A DNA stretch of 21,900 nt from an uncultured Ruminiclostridium sp. (GCA_934462775.1 CAKSIR010000024.1:1-21900), one strand, 5' to 3'. Positions 6,875-16,292 are shown, counted from the first letter of the stretch. The notes: a model not told the origin generated them from the sequence alone. Numbers and translations: made by a program.

Positions 6875-7980
6875 ATGTACGATTATTTAGTGGTGGGAAG
6901 CGGACTTTACGGTGTAGTATTCGCCCATGAGGCAAAAAAGGCGGGAAAGTCGGTTCTTGTAATTGACAACGCCCCAATATTGCTGGAAACATTTATACCG
7001 AAAAGGTGGAAGGCATAAATGTACACAAGTACGGCGCTCATATTTTCCACACCAACGACAAAAAAGTGTGGGATTATGTAAACCAATTCGCTGTATTCAA
7101 CAGATTCACAAACAGTCCTGTTGCAAACTACAAGGGCGAGCTTTATTCCCTGCCATTCAATATGTACACCTTCAACAAGATGTGGGGCGTTGCAACTCCC
7201 GAAAAGGCGCAGGCGAAAATTGATGAACAGCGCGGCGAAATAAAGGGCGAGCCTAAAAATCTTGAGGAGCAGGCAATTTCTTTGGTCGGCAGGGATATTT
7301 ATGAAAAGCTGATTAAGGGATACACCGAGAAGCAGTGGGGACGCTCCTGCAGCGAGCTTCCAAGCTTTATAATAAAGCGTCTGCCTGTACGTCTTACCTT
7401 TGATAACAACTACTTCAACGCGCTTTATCAGGGAATCCCTGTCGGCGGATATACCAAAATGATTGAGAATATGCTTGACGGAATTGACGTCCGCCTGAAC
7501 ATTGACTATCTTGCAAGCAAAAGCGAGCTTGACAATCTTGCCGAAAAGGTTGTTTACACCGGACCGATTGACGCATATTTCAGCTACAAGCTGGGTTATC
7601 TTGAATACCGTTCGGTAAGATTTGAAAACGAACTGCTCGATAAGCCTAATTTCCAAGGCAACGCTGTTGTAAACTATACGGACAGTGAAACCCCGTGGAC
7701 GCGAATTATTGAGCATAAGTGGTTTGAATTTGGCAAGGACGAAAACGGCAGCAACCTGCCCAAAACGGTTATCAGCCGTGAATACAGCTCCGAGTGAAAA
7801 CCCGGCGACGAGCCGTATTACCCGGTGAACGATGAAAAGAACAGCGCTCTTTACGCCGAATACAAAAAGCTTGCCGATGCCGAGGAAAATGTGATTTTCG
7901 GCGGCAGGCTCGGAGAGTATAAGTATTATGATATGGATAAGGTTATTGGGGCGGCGCTGATAAAAACTAAAAAAAACTAA
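6875..7980 (+). pseudogene. glf: UDP-galactopyranose mutase, broken by frameshift and premature stop
   Basis: Glf interconverts UDP-galactopyranose and UDP-galactofuranose with FAD, supplying galactofuranose for surface glycans. The reading frame starts at 6875 with the FAD-binding GSGLYG. At about 6964-6966 one base is missing: GACAACGCCCC stands where GAC AAA CGC CCC would give the family's IDKRPNIAGN. The original frame then stops at 7014-7016. The remaining protein continues in the next frame (VHKYGAHIFHTND, YTEKQWGR) until a TGA at 7795-7797, where the family normally has tryptophan (SSEWKPGDEPYYPV). It then runs on in frame (PGDEPYYPVND, GGRLGEYKYYDMD) to TAA at 7978-7980. TGA ends other genes here, so recoding is unlikely. 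Two independent lesions indicate decay; a sequencing error would have to have struck twice. Base composition is richer in GC than the next genes. Confidence 0.9.
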
Positions 7981-7996
7981 ACAGAGAAAGCATAAA

Positions 7997-9055
7997 ATGA
8001 AATTTAAAAGAATTGCGCTTTTGTCACACGAAATGACATACACAGGCGCTCCAAACAGCTTGCTTAATATTGCGTCAACGCTGAAAAAAAGAGGACATTC
8101 AGTTACCGTATATACCCTTGAAAATGGCATTTTTGAATCGGAATACAAGAGCAAAGGCTTCAAGGTTAATAATTTCACCGTGCTTACAGCAACGGAGCAA
8201 CAGAGAACCTTATTCAGCCAAAATTACGATCTGCTTATTTGCAACACCGTTTTCTGCGCCAAAAGCGCATATCTTATGCAGAATAAAATGCCTGTTCTGC
8301 TGTACATAAGGGAAGCGGAAAATCTGCCGTTTATAATGTCAAGCTGCAATATTTCAGACGAATATGTCAACAATATACGAAATGTGGTTTGCGTGAGCGA
8401 ATACGCATATAAATTTATTTCAGCTAATTACACGCCCTCAAATTTATGGATTGTACATAATTTCCTTATAAAGCCAAGATTTTTCCGACCGTCAGCAAAC
8501 GTGGTTTCAGACGGAAGGGTGCATTTTCTTATTGCCGCAACTATCGAGGAACGCAAAGGCATAAAAATTGCTCTTGAAGCGTTCAATGGAATTGATAAAG
8601 CCTTGAAAAGCAAGGCTGTACTTCATATTGCGGGCAGAACTCCCGACTGGTCACATGATTATTGGCAGGACATCAATTTCAATTCATACGGCGTTGTATT
8701 TCACGGGGAAATCAGCGACCGCAGCGAAATGATAAAGCTCATAAAAAGAGTCAACGTTTCCGTTGTCCCTTCCTTTGATGAATCTTGCTCACTTTCGGCA
8801 CTTGAAGGAGCAATGTGCGGCAAGGCTCTTATCGTTACGGAAAACGTGGGAGCAAAATATATTGTTGATGAATATAACGGCTTTATAGTAAAAACCGGCA
8901 GCGTCAGTTCACTGAGAAATGCAATGGAGGATATGATCAGAAATGCGGATAGGCTCAAGGAAATGGGAGCAGTATCTGCATACAGATTTAAAAAAAGCTG
9001 CGGAGAAAAAAAGTATTATCAGAATTTAAAAAAAGTATTCGCTAATCTACAATGA
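7997..9055 (+). CDS. Glycosyltransferase family 4 (GT-B)
   Basis: This 352-aa protein has the two-domain GT-B layout. The N-terminal half begins RIALLSHEMTYTGAPNSLLNIA, with the glycine-rich acceptor loop of GT4 enzymes. The C-terminal half has ATIEERKGIKIALEAF, then LHIAGR and the donor-binding ESCSLSALE, an EX7E motif (E262 and E270). It should transfer a sugar from an NDP donor at the inner face of the membrane; the sugar and acceptor cannot be told. No membrane segments are seen. It starts 17 nt after the remnant glf reading frame with only a weak ribosome binding site (GAGAAAG). It is noticeably AT-rich compared with glf. Confidence 0.88.
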   Translation: MKFKRIALLSHEMTYTGAPNSLLNIASTLKKRGHSVTVYTLENGIFESEYKSKGFKVNNFTVLTATEQQRTLFSQNYDLLICNTVFCAKSAYLMQNKMPVLLYIREAENLPFIMSSCNISDEYVNNIRNVVCVSEYAYKFISANYTPSNLWIVHNFLIKPRFFRPSANVVSDGRVHFLIAATIEERKGIKIALEAFNGIDKALKSKAVLHIAGRTPDWSHDYWQDINFNSYGVVFHGEISDRSEMIKLIKRVNVSVVPSFDESCSLSALEGAMCGKALIVTENVGAKYIVDEYNGFIVKTGSVSSLRNAMEDMIRNADRLKEMGAVSAYRFKKSCGEKKYYQNLKKVFANLQ

Positions 9056-9124
9056 ATCGGCATATTATTTTAATCTGATACCATATAATGCTGAAAAAAT
9101 GAATTATAAAATGTGAGGAAAAAA

Positions 9125-11326
9125 ATGAAAAGAACTAACTCAAATAATAAATTACATCTGCAAAACCAAAAAACCGTAGCAATATCCACCATAATACCTG
9201 TGTATAATGCCGCTGATTTTCTAAGAGAGTGTTTAGACAGCGTTTTGAATCAGCAAGGAATAGACCTGCTTGAAATTATATGCATTGATGATTGTTCCAC
9301 AGATAATTCGCTCGAAATATTAAACGAATACGCTGAAAACGACAAAAGAATTACTGTAATATCCAACGACACAAACAAAGGTGCCGGCGAATCAAGAAAC
9401 ATCGGAATAGATGTTGCAAAAGGAAAATACCTTCACTTTTTAGACGCAGACGATTGGGTTGAGCCTGACGCATATTCCAAAATGTACAATTGCATGAAGG
9501 AAAGCAAAGCGGATTTTTGTATTTGTTTATACAATAAATACGATAACGTCACAAAAGAAATATCTAAGCCCATTCTTTTTACTTATCCAACCGGTACAAC
9601 AAAGCATTTTGAGGAGGAAAGAAAATACTTCTTCAATACTTCGGTAGTGCCATGGAACAAGCTCTATGATTCGAATTTTGTGAAAAGAAATAACATCAGA
9701 TTCGATAAATTAGTTTGTGCAAACGACAGAACGTTCTATTTTGATTCAATGACGCAAGCTTCCAAAATTGCCTTTGTGAATGATTTTTTAATAAATTACA
9801 GAATAAACAACAGTAAATCCTTAGTAGGTCAAGCAAGATTCCAGCATTTTGACTGCCACTTTGACGCTTATTATAATACAAGAGAAAAAATATACGGCCG
9901 AATAAGCGATGAAAGCAAAAAGATTTTTACTAAAACCTCTATACTTGATATATTAAGTTTCTACCATAAAGTCGGTTACAGCAGCGCTATATCGAAGCAG
10001 GTTGAAGAATTCTTTTTTAAAACTAAGGACGAAATAAACCAAGTATTGGGAAGCTGCAATAACGAGTGGTGGTATTCTGAAATTGAGATACTCTGCAATT
10101 TGCACGAAATAGATACAGAAAACTGCATTCCGGTTGTATTTGCTACTAACAATAACTATGCTCCATATATGGCAGTAGCTATTCAATCTCTTATTGCCAA
10201 TACAAATATCTCTAATATGTATCGGGTATATATTTTATACTCCGAGCTGGAAGAAAGATACATCTCAACAATCAGTAAAATGGCGCAAAACAATGTTTCA
10301 ATAAACTTTGTAAATGTGAGCGCAAGAATAGAAAAAGAAACAAAAGATCTATATTCTCGGGCTCATTACTCAAAAGAGATGTATTACAGAATACTCATTC
10401 CGGAGATATTCCGCCCGTTTAAAAAAGTTGTGTATCTTGATTGCGACATAATTATAAAAGATGATATTGCAAATATGTTCAATATCGAAATTGGAAATAG
10501 CGTTCTCGGCGGAGTCAGCAATATTTCCTCAGAGCAAATGTCAAGGTATATTTCAAACCAGCTGAAGTTGAATGTAAATGAATACATAAATTCAGGTATC
10601 CTAATTTTCAATTGTAATGAATTTAGAAATAATTATATAAAGGATAAGTGCTTCAGTCTAATCAGCCAAAACAGCCAATACGTTTGCCCTGACCAGGATA
10701 TACTTAATTTAACATGCAGCGGGAAAATATATTACTTGGACATGGGATGGAATTTCCAGTGGTATTATAATATTATCGATCCTTCAAGAGAAGATAAAAT
10801 AACCGTTTCTGATGATTTGCTGTCAAAATACAACGAGGTAATCTATAACCATAAAATCCTTCATTTTACAAGCGGCGTAAAGGCATGGAACAGTCCTGAC
10901 AGAAAAAATGCATTTGAGTTTTGGGAATACGCTACAAGCAGTCCTTTCCTTACTGAGATTATTTGCAAAAACTCATACAAGATTATATCGTTTGCCTCTA
11001 ACAGACAACAAATCGAAAAATTAACAAACGAAAATCGCGCACTAACAGAAAAGCTTGAATGGAACAGAAACGAGCGTCTGAGATTATCTGAAGAGAACAA
11101 GAGCCTTTTAACCATTATCTCATCAAAATGGCTCAATAATAGCGCCGATCTTGACGAAAAAACAATTTTGAACAATGATAATAATGATATTGCTCTTATT
11201 AAATGCCAAAGAGATGAATACCTTAATGAATTGATTCAGGTAAGAAAATCGTTGTCTTTCAAAATAGGTCGATTTGTGACATGGATACCGAGAAAAATAC
11301 GCAGCGTTTGCGGAGGAAATAAATGA
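9125..11326 (+). CDS. Two-domain glycosyltransferase, GT2 plus GT8
   Basis: The chosen ATG at 9125 follows GAGGA with 5-nt spacing; a GTG at 9113 would add four residues but overlaps that site. The 733-aa product joins two enzymes. Residues about 15-290 are GT2-like: TIIPVYNAADFL, CIDDCSTDNS, GAGESRN and the metal-binding LDADDW (D107 to W111). Residues about 335-600 are GT8-like: PVVFATNNNYAPY, YYRILIPE, YLDCDI with D439 and D441, EYINSGILIFN, DQDILN and the closing HFTSGVKAW (H580). A coiled coil rich in E, N, K and R follows at about 625-665, then a basic C-terminal tail (SLSFKIGRFVTWIPRKIR) that often ends such transferases and may touch the membrane. It should add two successive sugars. 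Its stop overlaps the next start (ATGA). Confidence 0.88.
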   Translation: MKRTNSNNKLHLQNQKTVAISTIIPVYNAADFLRECLDSVLNQQGIDLLEIICIDDCSTDNSLEILNEYAENDKRITVISNDTNKGAGESRNIGIDVAKGKYLHFLDADDWVEPDAYSKMYNCMKESKADFCICLYNKYDNVTKEISKPILFTYPTGTTKHFEEERKYFFNTSVVPWNKLYDSNFVKRNNIRFDKLVCANDRTFYFDSMTQASKIAFVNDFLINYRINNSKSLVGQARFQHFDCHFDAYYNTREKIYGRISDESKKIFTKTSILDILSFYHKVGYSSAISKQVEEFFFKTKDEINQVLGSCNNEWWYSEIEILCNLHEIDTENCIPVVFATNNNYAPYMAVAIQSLIANTNISNMYRVYILYSELEERYISTISKMAQNNVSINFVNVSARIEKETKDLYSRAHYSKEMYYRILIPEIFRPFKKVVYLDCDIIIKDDIANMFNIEIGNSVLGGVSNISSEQMSRYISNQLKLNVNEYINSGILIFNCNEFRNNYIKDKCFSLISQNSQYVCPDQDILNLTCSGKIYYLDMGWNFQWYYNIIDPSREDKITVSDDLLSKYNEVIYNHKILHFTSGVKAWNSPDRKNAFEFWEYATSSPFLTEIICKNSYKIISFASNRQQIEKLTNENRALTEKLEWNRNERLRLSEENKSLLTIISSKWLNNSADLDEKTILNNDNNDIALIKCQRDEYLNELIQVRKSLSFKIGRFVTWIPRKIRSVCGGNK

Positions 11327-13755
11327 TAAATTTAATAAACTATGACGATATAGCTTATTCGGATTATGACAGTTTCTTGCACGAGGTATCCAACCGCCGA
11401 AATTCCGTTTACGGTCATAATAGTGATATTTTGGAAGAAACGAATTTAAAATTCAATGTAAGCGAATTAAATAGCATTCCGAACGGAAGATTTGCCGTTG
11501 TAAGCAATGGCATAGAATTTGATTGCTGCTTTAATTATAAAGATGAGAGAAAGCTTTATGTAATTTTAAACGGTGGAAGGCCAAACCCAAACTGCATTAT
11601 TCCTTATTTTAACAGATTTTCTTATTATAATTTATTAGATGGTTCAATGATAAATATTGCTGACCCTATGTATAAGAAGTATCCCAATTTAAGCGTAGGA
11701 TGGTATTACGGAAATAAATCGGAAAACTATTTAGATTATTTGACCGAAGTAATCATAGGCGCTGCAAAAGCGCTTAACAAAAGAAATGAAGATATTATTC
11801 TGTTAAGCTCAAGCGCCGGCGGATATGCAGCATTATACTGTGGCTGCCGTATTCCCGGCTGCACGGTTTTGGCGATAAATCCACAGATAAGCTTACCTCT
11901 TTATCCGTCTGATAATTTTACTAAAAACACGGGAATTGATTTTAACGAAGAAGACCCGCATAACAGAAACTGCTTATATACATCAATTATATCTGCCGAT
12001 AAAACAAAATTTGTTCTTCTTGAAAATATTCAAGCAGAAATAGACATGATACAGATAAGCGAATTCAGCAAAAAATGCAATCTAGAAATTAAATTCGGTT
12101 TAAATCAGGTTAAAGAAAACATCATTACATGGCTGTATGACGCTAATTCGAAGAATCCGCACAACGCACAGGAGTATAAAGCGCTTATGCACTTTATACT
12201 TATGCTTACTGACCCCGACTTTAATGTAAATGAAAACAAAGAGCTTTTTGCAGCGGTAAGCGAATTATGGCATGAAAGATTTGAGATTTTTTCATCTAAA
12301 GAAATTCAGGAAAACAAAAGCAAAAAGCTAATTACTGACATTTCCGATTTTTCTGTAAAAAGTGTAAAAAAAGTCTTATTTGAGGACGAAAATCTTCAGA
12401 TACCACCTAAAGACTATATTCATAATCATTATGTTATCTATAAAAATCTAAAGCCAAACACAATATACGAGCTGGAAATATCGGATATTTCCTTAACCTG
12501 CGGAGAAACCTCAATTGTTACAATTTTAATAAGAGATGTAAATATCGGTTATTTTCAATATGCAAAAACCGGTAGAGTTGACCAACCTTTAAATTTCAGA
12601 TTTAAAACAAACATTGATACAAGCGGACTTGAATTACGAATATACACAGGAGAAATCTATAAATGTTCAAACATTGGTTTGAATTTAGGAAAAATTTGCT
12701 TAACAGAATATCTCAGTGAAGAAAACACTCGCCGTATAGAAAGCGATGAAGATAAGTTTTGCTTAAATTTGTTAAATCTGCAAAAAGGCAAACGCATTGC
12801 AGACAAAATCTGTACAAACGACAACTGTACAACGTATGTAGTAATTAACCGCCATATTGGTGATGCCGCAAGAAATTGCTCTGTTTTTAAAGCGTATAAA
12901 GAATATTATTCTGAAGATAAACCATACCATTTCATGGACGCACATTCAAATAATATAAATATAAAAGCATTTCCGAAAAAAAGATGCGTAAAAAAACTGG
13001 TTATAATCACAACCCCATTACTCAGCGGCGTTGTGAGAATGTGTGATGCGGTAGATGAAATTATTCAGCTAAGCAAAGCTGAACTGAACAATTTAGAACT
13101 GTATGCAGCATCAAACTGCAAAACACACCCCAACCTGTTTCCGGACGAAGATTCTCAAAATAATATGCTTAAATTTAATCTATACCAAATCGGCACATTT
13201 GCTTATCAGTTTAATCTTCCTAAAAATATAGGGTGCGACAGATTAGATTCTCTGTCGTTGCCGCAAGGCTCGCTTGATGCTGCTTCAAAGATTATTGACG
13301 ATTTAAAAATAAACGTTAAAAAAACCATTATACTTTGTCCGATGGCACAGTCAAGCAGCCTTTTAGGAGCAGAATACTGGGCAAAAATAATAGAATTTCT
13401 CAAATTGCACGATTTTGATATTTATACAAACATCGGAAAAAACGAAAAAGAATTAGACGGTACATCCGGACTCTTTGTTCCAATCGACGTAATTTGTGGA
13501 TTGGTTAAGAAAGGATGCAAAGTAATCGGAATCCAATCCGGACTTATTGACCTTTTCGTGTGGCTTAAGCTGAACAGCCCGACGATTATCCTTTCTTTAC
13601 TTAACAACGAAAGGGATATTCAGTTTGCAAAAAACAGAAATTTAAATAATTCGATTACAAAAAAGGGCTCAATTACATATATTCTTGTAAAAAAAGATGA
13701 AATTGAAAATAGTTATAATGATATAACAAAAGCTGTCGAAGAGTCTTTTATTTAA
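11323..13755 (+). CDS. Fusion of alpha/beta-hydrolase-like, beta-sandwich and GT9-like domains
   Basis: The 810-aa product starts on the ATGA overlap with the GT2-GT8 gene, implying coupled translation. Residues about 80-290 look like an alpha/beta hydrolase: YVILNGGRP, then SSSAGGYAAL with a nucleophile elbow at S164, resembling Asp2-type or acyl-ester enzymes of glycan loci. About 370-480 is a beta-rich segment (YKNLKPNTIYELEI and onward) like a carbohydrate-binding or Ig-like module. About 500-810 resembles a GT9/heptosyltransferase-like GT-B fold: NRHIGDAARN (509-518), TIILCPMAQSSSLLG and VIGIQSGLIDL. The domain calls are from motif pattern only and the hydrolase substrate is unknown. It may add a sugar and add or remove an acyl group on the same glycan. 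Confidence 0.65.
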   Translation: MINLINYDDIAYSDYDSFLHEVSNRRNSVYGHNSDILEETNLKFNVSELNSIPNGRFAVVSNGIEFDCCFNYKDERKLYVILNGGRPNPNCIIPYFNRFSYYNLLDGSMINIADPMYKKYPNLSVGWYYGNKSENYLDYLTEVIIGAAKALNKRNEDIILLSSSAGGYAALYCGCRIPGCTVLAINPQISLPLYPSDNFTKNTGIDFNEEDPHNRNCLYTSIISADKTKFVLLENIQAEIDMIQISEFSKKCNLEIKFGLNQVKENIITWLYDANSKNPHNAQEYKALMHFILMLTDPDFNVNENKELFAAVSELWHERFEIFSSKEIQENKSKKLITDISDFSVKSVKKVLFEDENLQIPPKDYIHNHYVIYKNLKPNTIYELEISDISLTCGETSIVTILIRDVNIGYFQYAKTGRVDQPLNFRFKTNIDTSGLELRIYTGEIYKCSNIGLNLGKICLTEYLSEENTRRIESDEDKFCLNLLNLQKGKRIADKICTNDNCTTYVVINRHIGDAARNCSVFKAYKEYYSEDKPYHFMDAHSNNINIKAFPKKRCVKKLVIITTPLLSGVVRMCDAVDEIIQLSKAELNNLELYAASNCKTHPNLFPDEDSQNNMLKFNLYQIGTFAYQFNLPKNIGCDRLDSLSLPQGSLDAASKIIDDLKINVKKTIILCPMAQSSSLLGAEYWAKIIEFLKLHDFDIYTNIGKNEKELDGTSGLFVPIDVICGLVKKGCKVIGIQSGLIDLFVWLKLNSPTIILSLLNNERDIQFAKNRNLNNSITKKGSITYILVKKDEIENSYNDITKAVEESFI

Positions 13756-13771
13756 AAAGGAGCGAATTAAA

Positions 13772-15904
13772 TTGGAAATAAATACAATAATTGTACAAGC
13801 CGGAGGAAAAGGAACTCGTCTTCAGTTTTTGACACGAAATAAGCCTAAAGCGCTTGTTCCTATAAACAACCTCCCTATGATATTTCATCTTTTCCGCAAA
13901 TTTCCGGATAAGAAATTTATAATTATATCCGATTATAAAAAGGACGTAATGAAAAAATATCTTGAAGCTTTTGCCGACGTCAAGTATTTAATTGTAGACG
14001 GAAAAGGTAAAACAGGAACTTGCGCGGGTATTCAGGACAGTATTTCGCTTGTTCCTGACGATAGTCCGTTTATGCTGATTTGGTCTGATTTAGTTCTTTC
14101 CGACGATTTTGAACTCCCTTGTAATGAGGATAACTATATTGGTATATCCAAAGACTTTACCTGTCGGTGGAGTTATATTAACGGAGAATTTAAAGAAATA
14201 CCATCTTCCGAATACGGAGTTGCAGGTCTTTTTATATTTAAAAATAAGGAAGCACTTTCAAATGCGCCTGAATCCGGTGAACTTGTCAGATGGTTTTCAG
14301 AATCAAGTATGAAATTTAATCCTGTTCCGCTATATAAAACAAAGGAATACGGACTCTTATCCGAATATAATAAAATTACGGAAAAACGTACCGGCAGCAA
14401 CTGCCGTCCGTTTAACAGTCTGGAAGTAAACGGAGACCTTATCACAAAGAGGGGTATTGACAAACAGGGTAAAATGCTTGCGGTGCGCGAAGTTGCATGG
14501 TATAAAGCGGCAGTTGATAAAGGATTTGATGCAATTCCCGATATTTTTTCATTTGAACCGCTTGTAATGAAAAAAGTGAACGGAGCAAACATTTTTGAAT
14601 ACAACTTTACTGTTGACGAGCAAAAAAAGGTAATTGAAAAATTAGTAAATTCATTGAGAAATCTGCACGCACTTGGCAGTGTTCCTGCCGATTACTTTAG
14701 TATAAAAGAAGCATATTTTAACAAAACCTTTGACAGGCTCAATAAAATCAGGGATATGATTCCTTTTGCCGATAAGGAATACATTGTTATCAACGGCAAA
14801 CCATGCAGAAATGTTTTTTTTCATAAAGATGAGCTTGAAGAGCTGATATGCAATTACAGATGCAAGCATTTTGAGTTTATACACGGCGATAATACGTTTT
14901 CCAATATGATGTTAAACGAAAAGATGGAGCCATTGTTTATTGATCCAAGGGGATATTTTGGATTTACTGAATTATACGGAGATCCTAACTACGATTGGGC
15001 AAAAATTTATTATTCTATTGTCGGAAACTATGACCAATTTAACCTTAAGAATTTTTCACTGGAGATAAAGGATAATTCTGTTGAACTTGAAATACAATCA
15101 AACGGGTGGGAAAAAACAGAAAGCTACTTTTTTGAGCTGCTGGGGAATGATGTGAATCCCAATGATATAAAATTGATTCATTCAATAATATGGCTTTCGC
15201 TTACTACATATGCATGGGAAGACTATGATTCAATTTGCGGAGCATTCTATAACGGACTGCTTTATCTCGACGACGTACTTGCAAAATCAACTGCCGGAGT
15301 AAAAAAAGAAGATACTAAAGCCGTTAATCTTTCGTTTGACAATACATTGAACATTCTTACAAAAAGCTGCCGAAGCATCGATGATAAAATATATCAGCAG
15401 CTTCTTGACGAATGTGAAAAGACATTAAAGAGCGGTCATAAAATAATTACTTCAGGTCTTGGCAAAAATGTCCCTGTGTGTGAAAAATTTACAGGGTCCA
15501 TGCTTTCATTGGGACTTAATGCAAGCTTTTTGCATACAAGCAATGCCGTTCACGGCGATATGGGAATGGTTAAGGACGGGGATACTGTAATATTGCTTAC
15601 AAAAAGCGGAGCGACATCCGAATCGGTATACCTAGCTGATTTGCTTATGCAGCGCAATAACGTGAATCTATGGCTTATTACTTTTACAAGGCACAGTGTG
15701 CTGAGTGAGCGTATCAAATCGCTTGTAATCGACTTAGAGCACGAGGGCGATCTTTGGAACATAATGCCGAATAATTCAACCATACTCAATCTTATTGTTC
15801 TGCAATCACTTGTCATGCACCTTGCCGAGCGAATGAATCTGTCGCTTACCAGCGACTTTAAACCTAATCACCCAGGCGGTGCTATCGGAAAGCAACTGGT
15901 ATAA
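13772..15904 (+). CDS. Nucleotidyltransferase-kinase-SIS isomerase triple fusion
   Basis: The start is TTG at 13772, with AAGGAG 9 nt upstream. The 710-aa product joins three enzymes. Residues 1-235 are a sugar or choline phosphate nucleotidyltransferase: QAGGKGTRL (9-17), NKPKALVPI (23-31) and WSDLVLSDD. Residues about 240-500 are an APH/choline-kinase-like phosphotransferase: HGDNTFSN (H371, D373, N378), the metal-binding IDPRGYFG (D391) and YGDPNYDWAK. Residues about 515-710 are a SIS domain closest to KdsD/KpsF arabinose 5-phosphate isomerases: SGLGKN (561-566), HGDMGM (594-599), KSGATSES (611-618) and the terminal HPGGAIGK (700-707), without the CBS domains many KpsF proteins carry. The HAD phosphatase follows 13 nt later. 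Together they could isomerise, phosphorylate, trim and activate one sugar. A LicC-LicA-like choline route is an alternative but would not explain the SIS domain. Confidence 0.8.
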   Translation: MEINTIIVQAGGKGTRLQFLTRNKPKALVPINNLPMIFHLFRKFPDKKFIIISDYKKDVMKKYLEAFADVKYLIVDGKGKTGTCAGIQDSISLVPDDSPFMLIWSDLVLSDDFELPCNEDNYIGISKDFTCRWSYINGEFKEIPSSEYGVAGLFIFKNKEALSNAPESGELVRWFSESSMKFNPVPLYKTKEYGLLSEYNKITEKRTGSNCRPFNSLEVNGDLITKRGIDKQGKMLAVREVAWYKAAVDKGFDAIPDIFSFEPLVMKKVNGANIFEYNFTVDEQKKVIEKLVNSLRNLHALGSVPADYFSIKEAYFNKTFDRLNKIRDMIPFADKEYIVINGKPCRNVFFHKDELEELICNYRCKHFEFIHGDNTFSNMMLNEKMEPLFIDPRGYFGFTELYGDPNYDWAKIYYSIVGNYDQFNLKNFSLEIKDNSVELEIQSNGWEKTESYFFELLGNDVNPNDIKLIHSIIWLSLTTYAWEDYDSICGAFYNGLLYLDDVLAKSTAGVKKEDTKAVNLSFDNTLNILTKSCRSIDDKIYQQLLDECEKTLKSGHKIITSGLGKNVPVCEKFTGSMLSLGLNASFLHTSNAVHGDMGMVKDGDTVILLTKSGATSESVYLADLLMQRNNVNLWLITFTRHSVLSERIKSLVIDLEHEGDLWNIMPNNSTILNLIVLQSLVMHLAERMNLSLTSDFKPNHPGGAIGKQLV

Positions 15905-15906
15905 TC

Positions 15907-15910
15907 GAGG
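15907..15910 (+). promoter_or_regulatory. Ribosome binding site fixing the HAD gene start
   Basis: GAGG at 15907-15910 is 7 nt before ATG 15918 but only 1 nt before ATG 15912, so 15918 is the better start. Confidence 0.55.
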
Positions 15911-15917
15911 TATGATA

Positions 15918-16292
15918 ATGAGCGAAATAAAAATATCTCCACTGGGTCACACTTGGATATTCGACATTGACGGCACTATTGTTAAGCATAACGGATATAA
16001 AACAGACGGATATGATTCCCTGCTTGACGGAGCAATTGAATTCCTATCGTCAATTCCCGAATCTGATATGATTATTTTTTTAACCTCCCGCACAGACGAA
16101 TATAAACAACTCACTATCGATTTTTTAAACAAAAATAACATACGTTACAATCATATCATTTTCAATACTCCGTATGGAGAGCGTATTATAATCAACGACA
16201 AGAAACCTTCGGGGCTTGATATGTCGCTGGCAATTAACACTAACCGAAATGAATTTATGAATGTTGAATTTTGTGTTGATGACAAATTATAA
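15918..16292 (+). CDS. Small HAD-superfamily phosphatase
   Basis: The 124-aa product carries the HAD core: IFDIDGTI with nucleophile and acid at D16 and D18, FLTSRTDEY as motif II, and GERIIINDKKPSG (87-99), whose K and D residues would supply motifs III and IV. It is a minimal, capless form of the kind found in capsule and polysaccharide loci. A GTG at 15879 or ATG at 15912 would extend it, but 15918 fits the ribosome binding site best. It follows the triple fusion by 13 nt and probably removes a phosphate from that protein's sugar bisphosphate, as GmhB does in heptose activation. That role is inferred from context. Base composition matches the AT-rich glycan genes. Confidence 0.8.
   Translation: MSEIKISPLGHTWIFDIDGTIVKHNGYKTDGYDSLLDGAIEFLSSIPESDMIIFLTSRTDEYKQLTIDFLNKNNIRYNHIIFNTPYGERIIINDKKPSGLDMSLAINTNRNEFMNVEFCVDDKL

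Noticed and set aside
7795..7797. TGA in glf read as tryptophan by an alternative code
   Set aside because: TGA ends other intact genes here (GT4 at 9055, ugd at 17582, GH127 at 19612), and glf also has a frameshift, so a simple stop mutation is more likely.
6907..8178. 423-codon minus-strand open frame across glf and the GT4 start
   Set aside because: It is a shadow of the recognisable glf and GT4 coding strand. The product looks like low-complexity antisense with no start signal.
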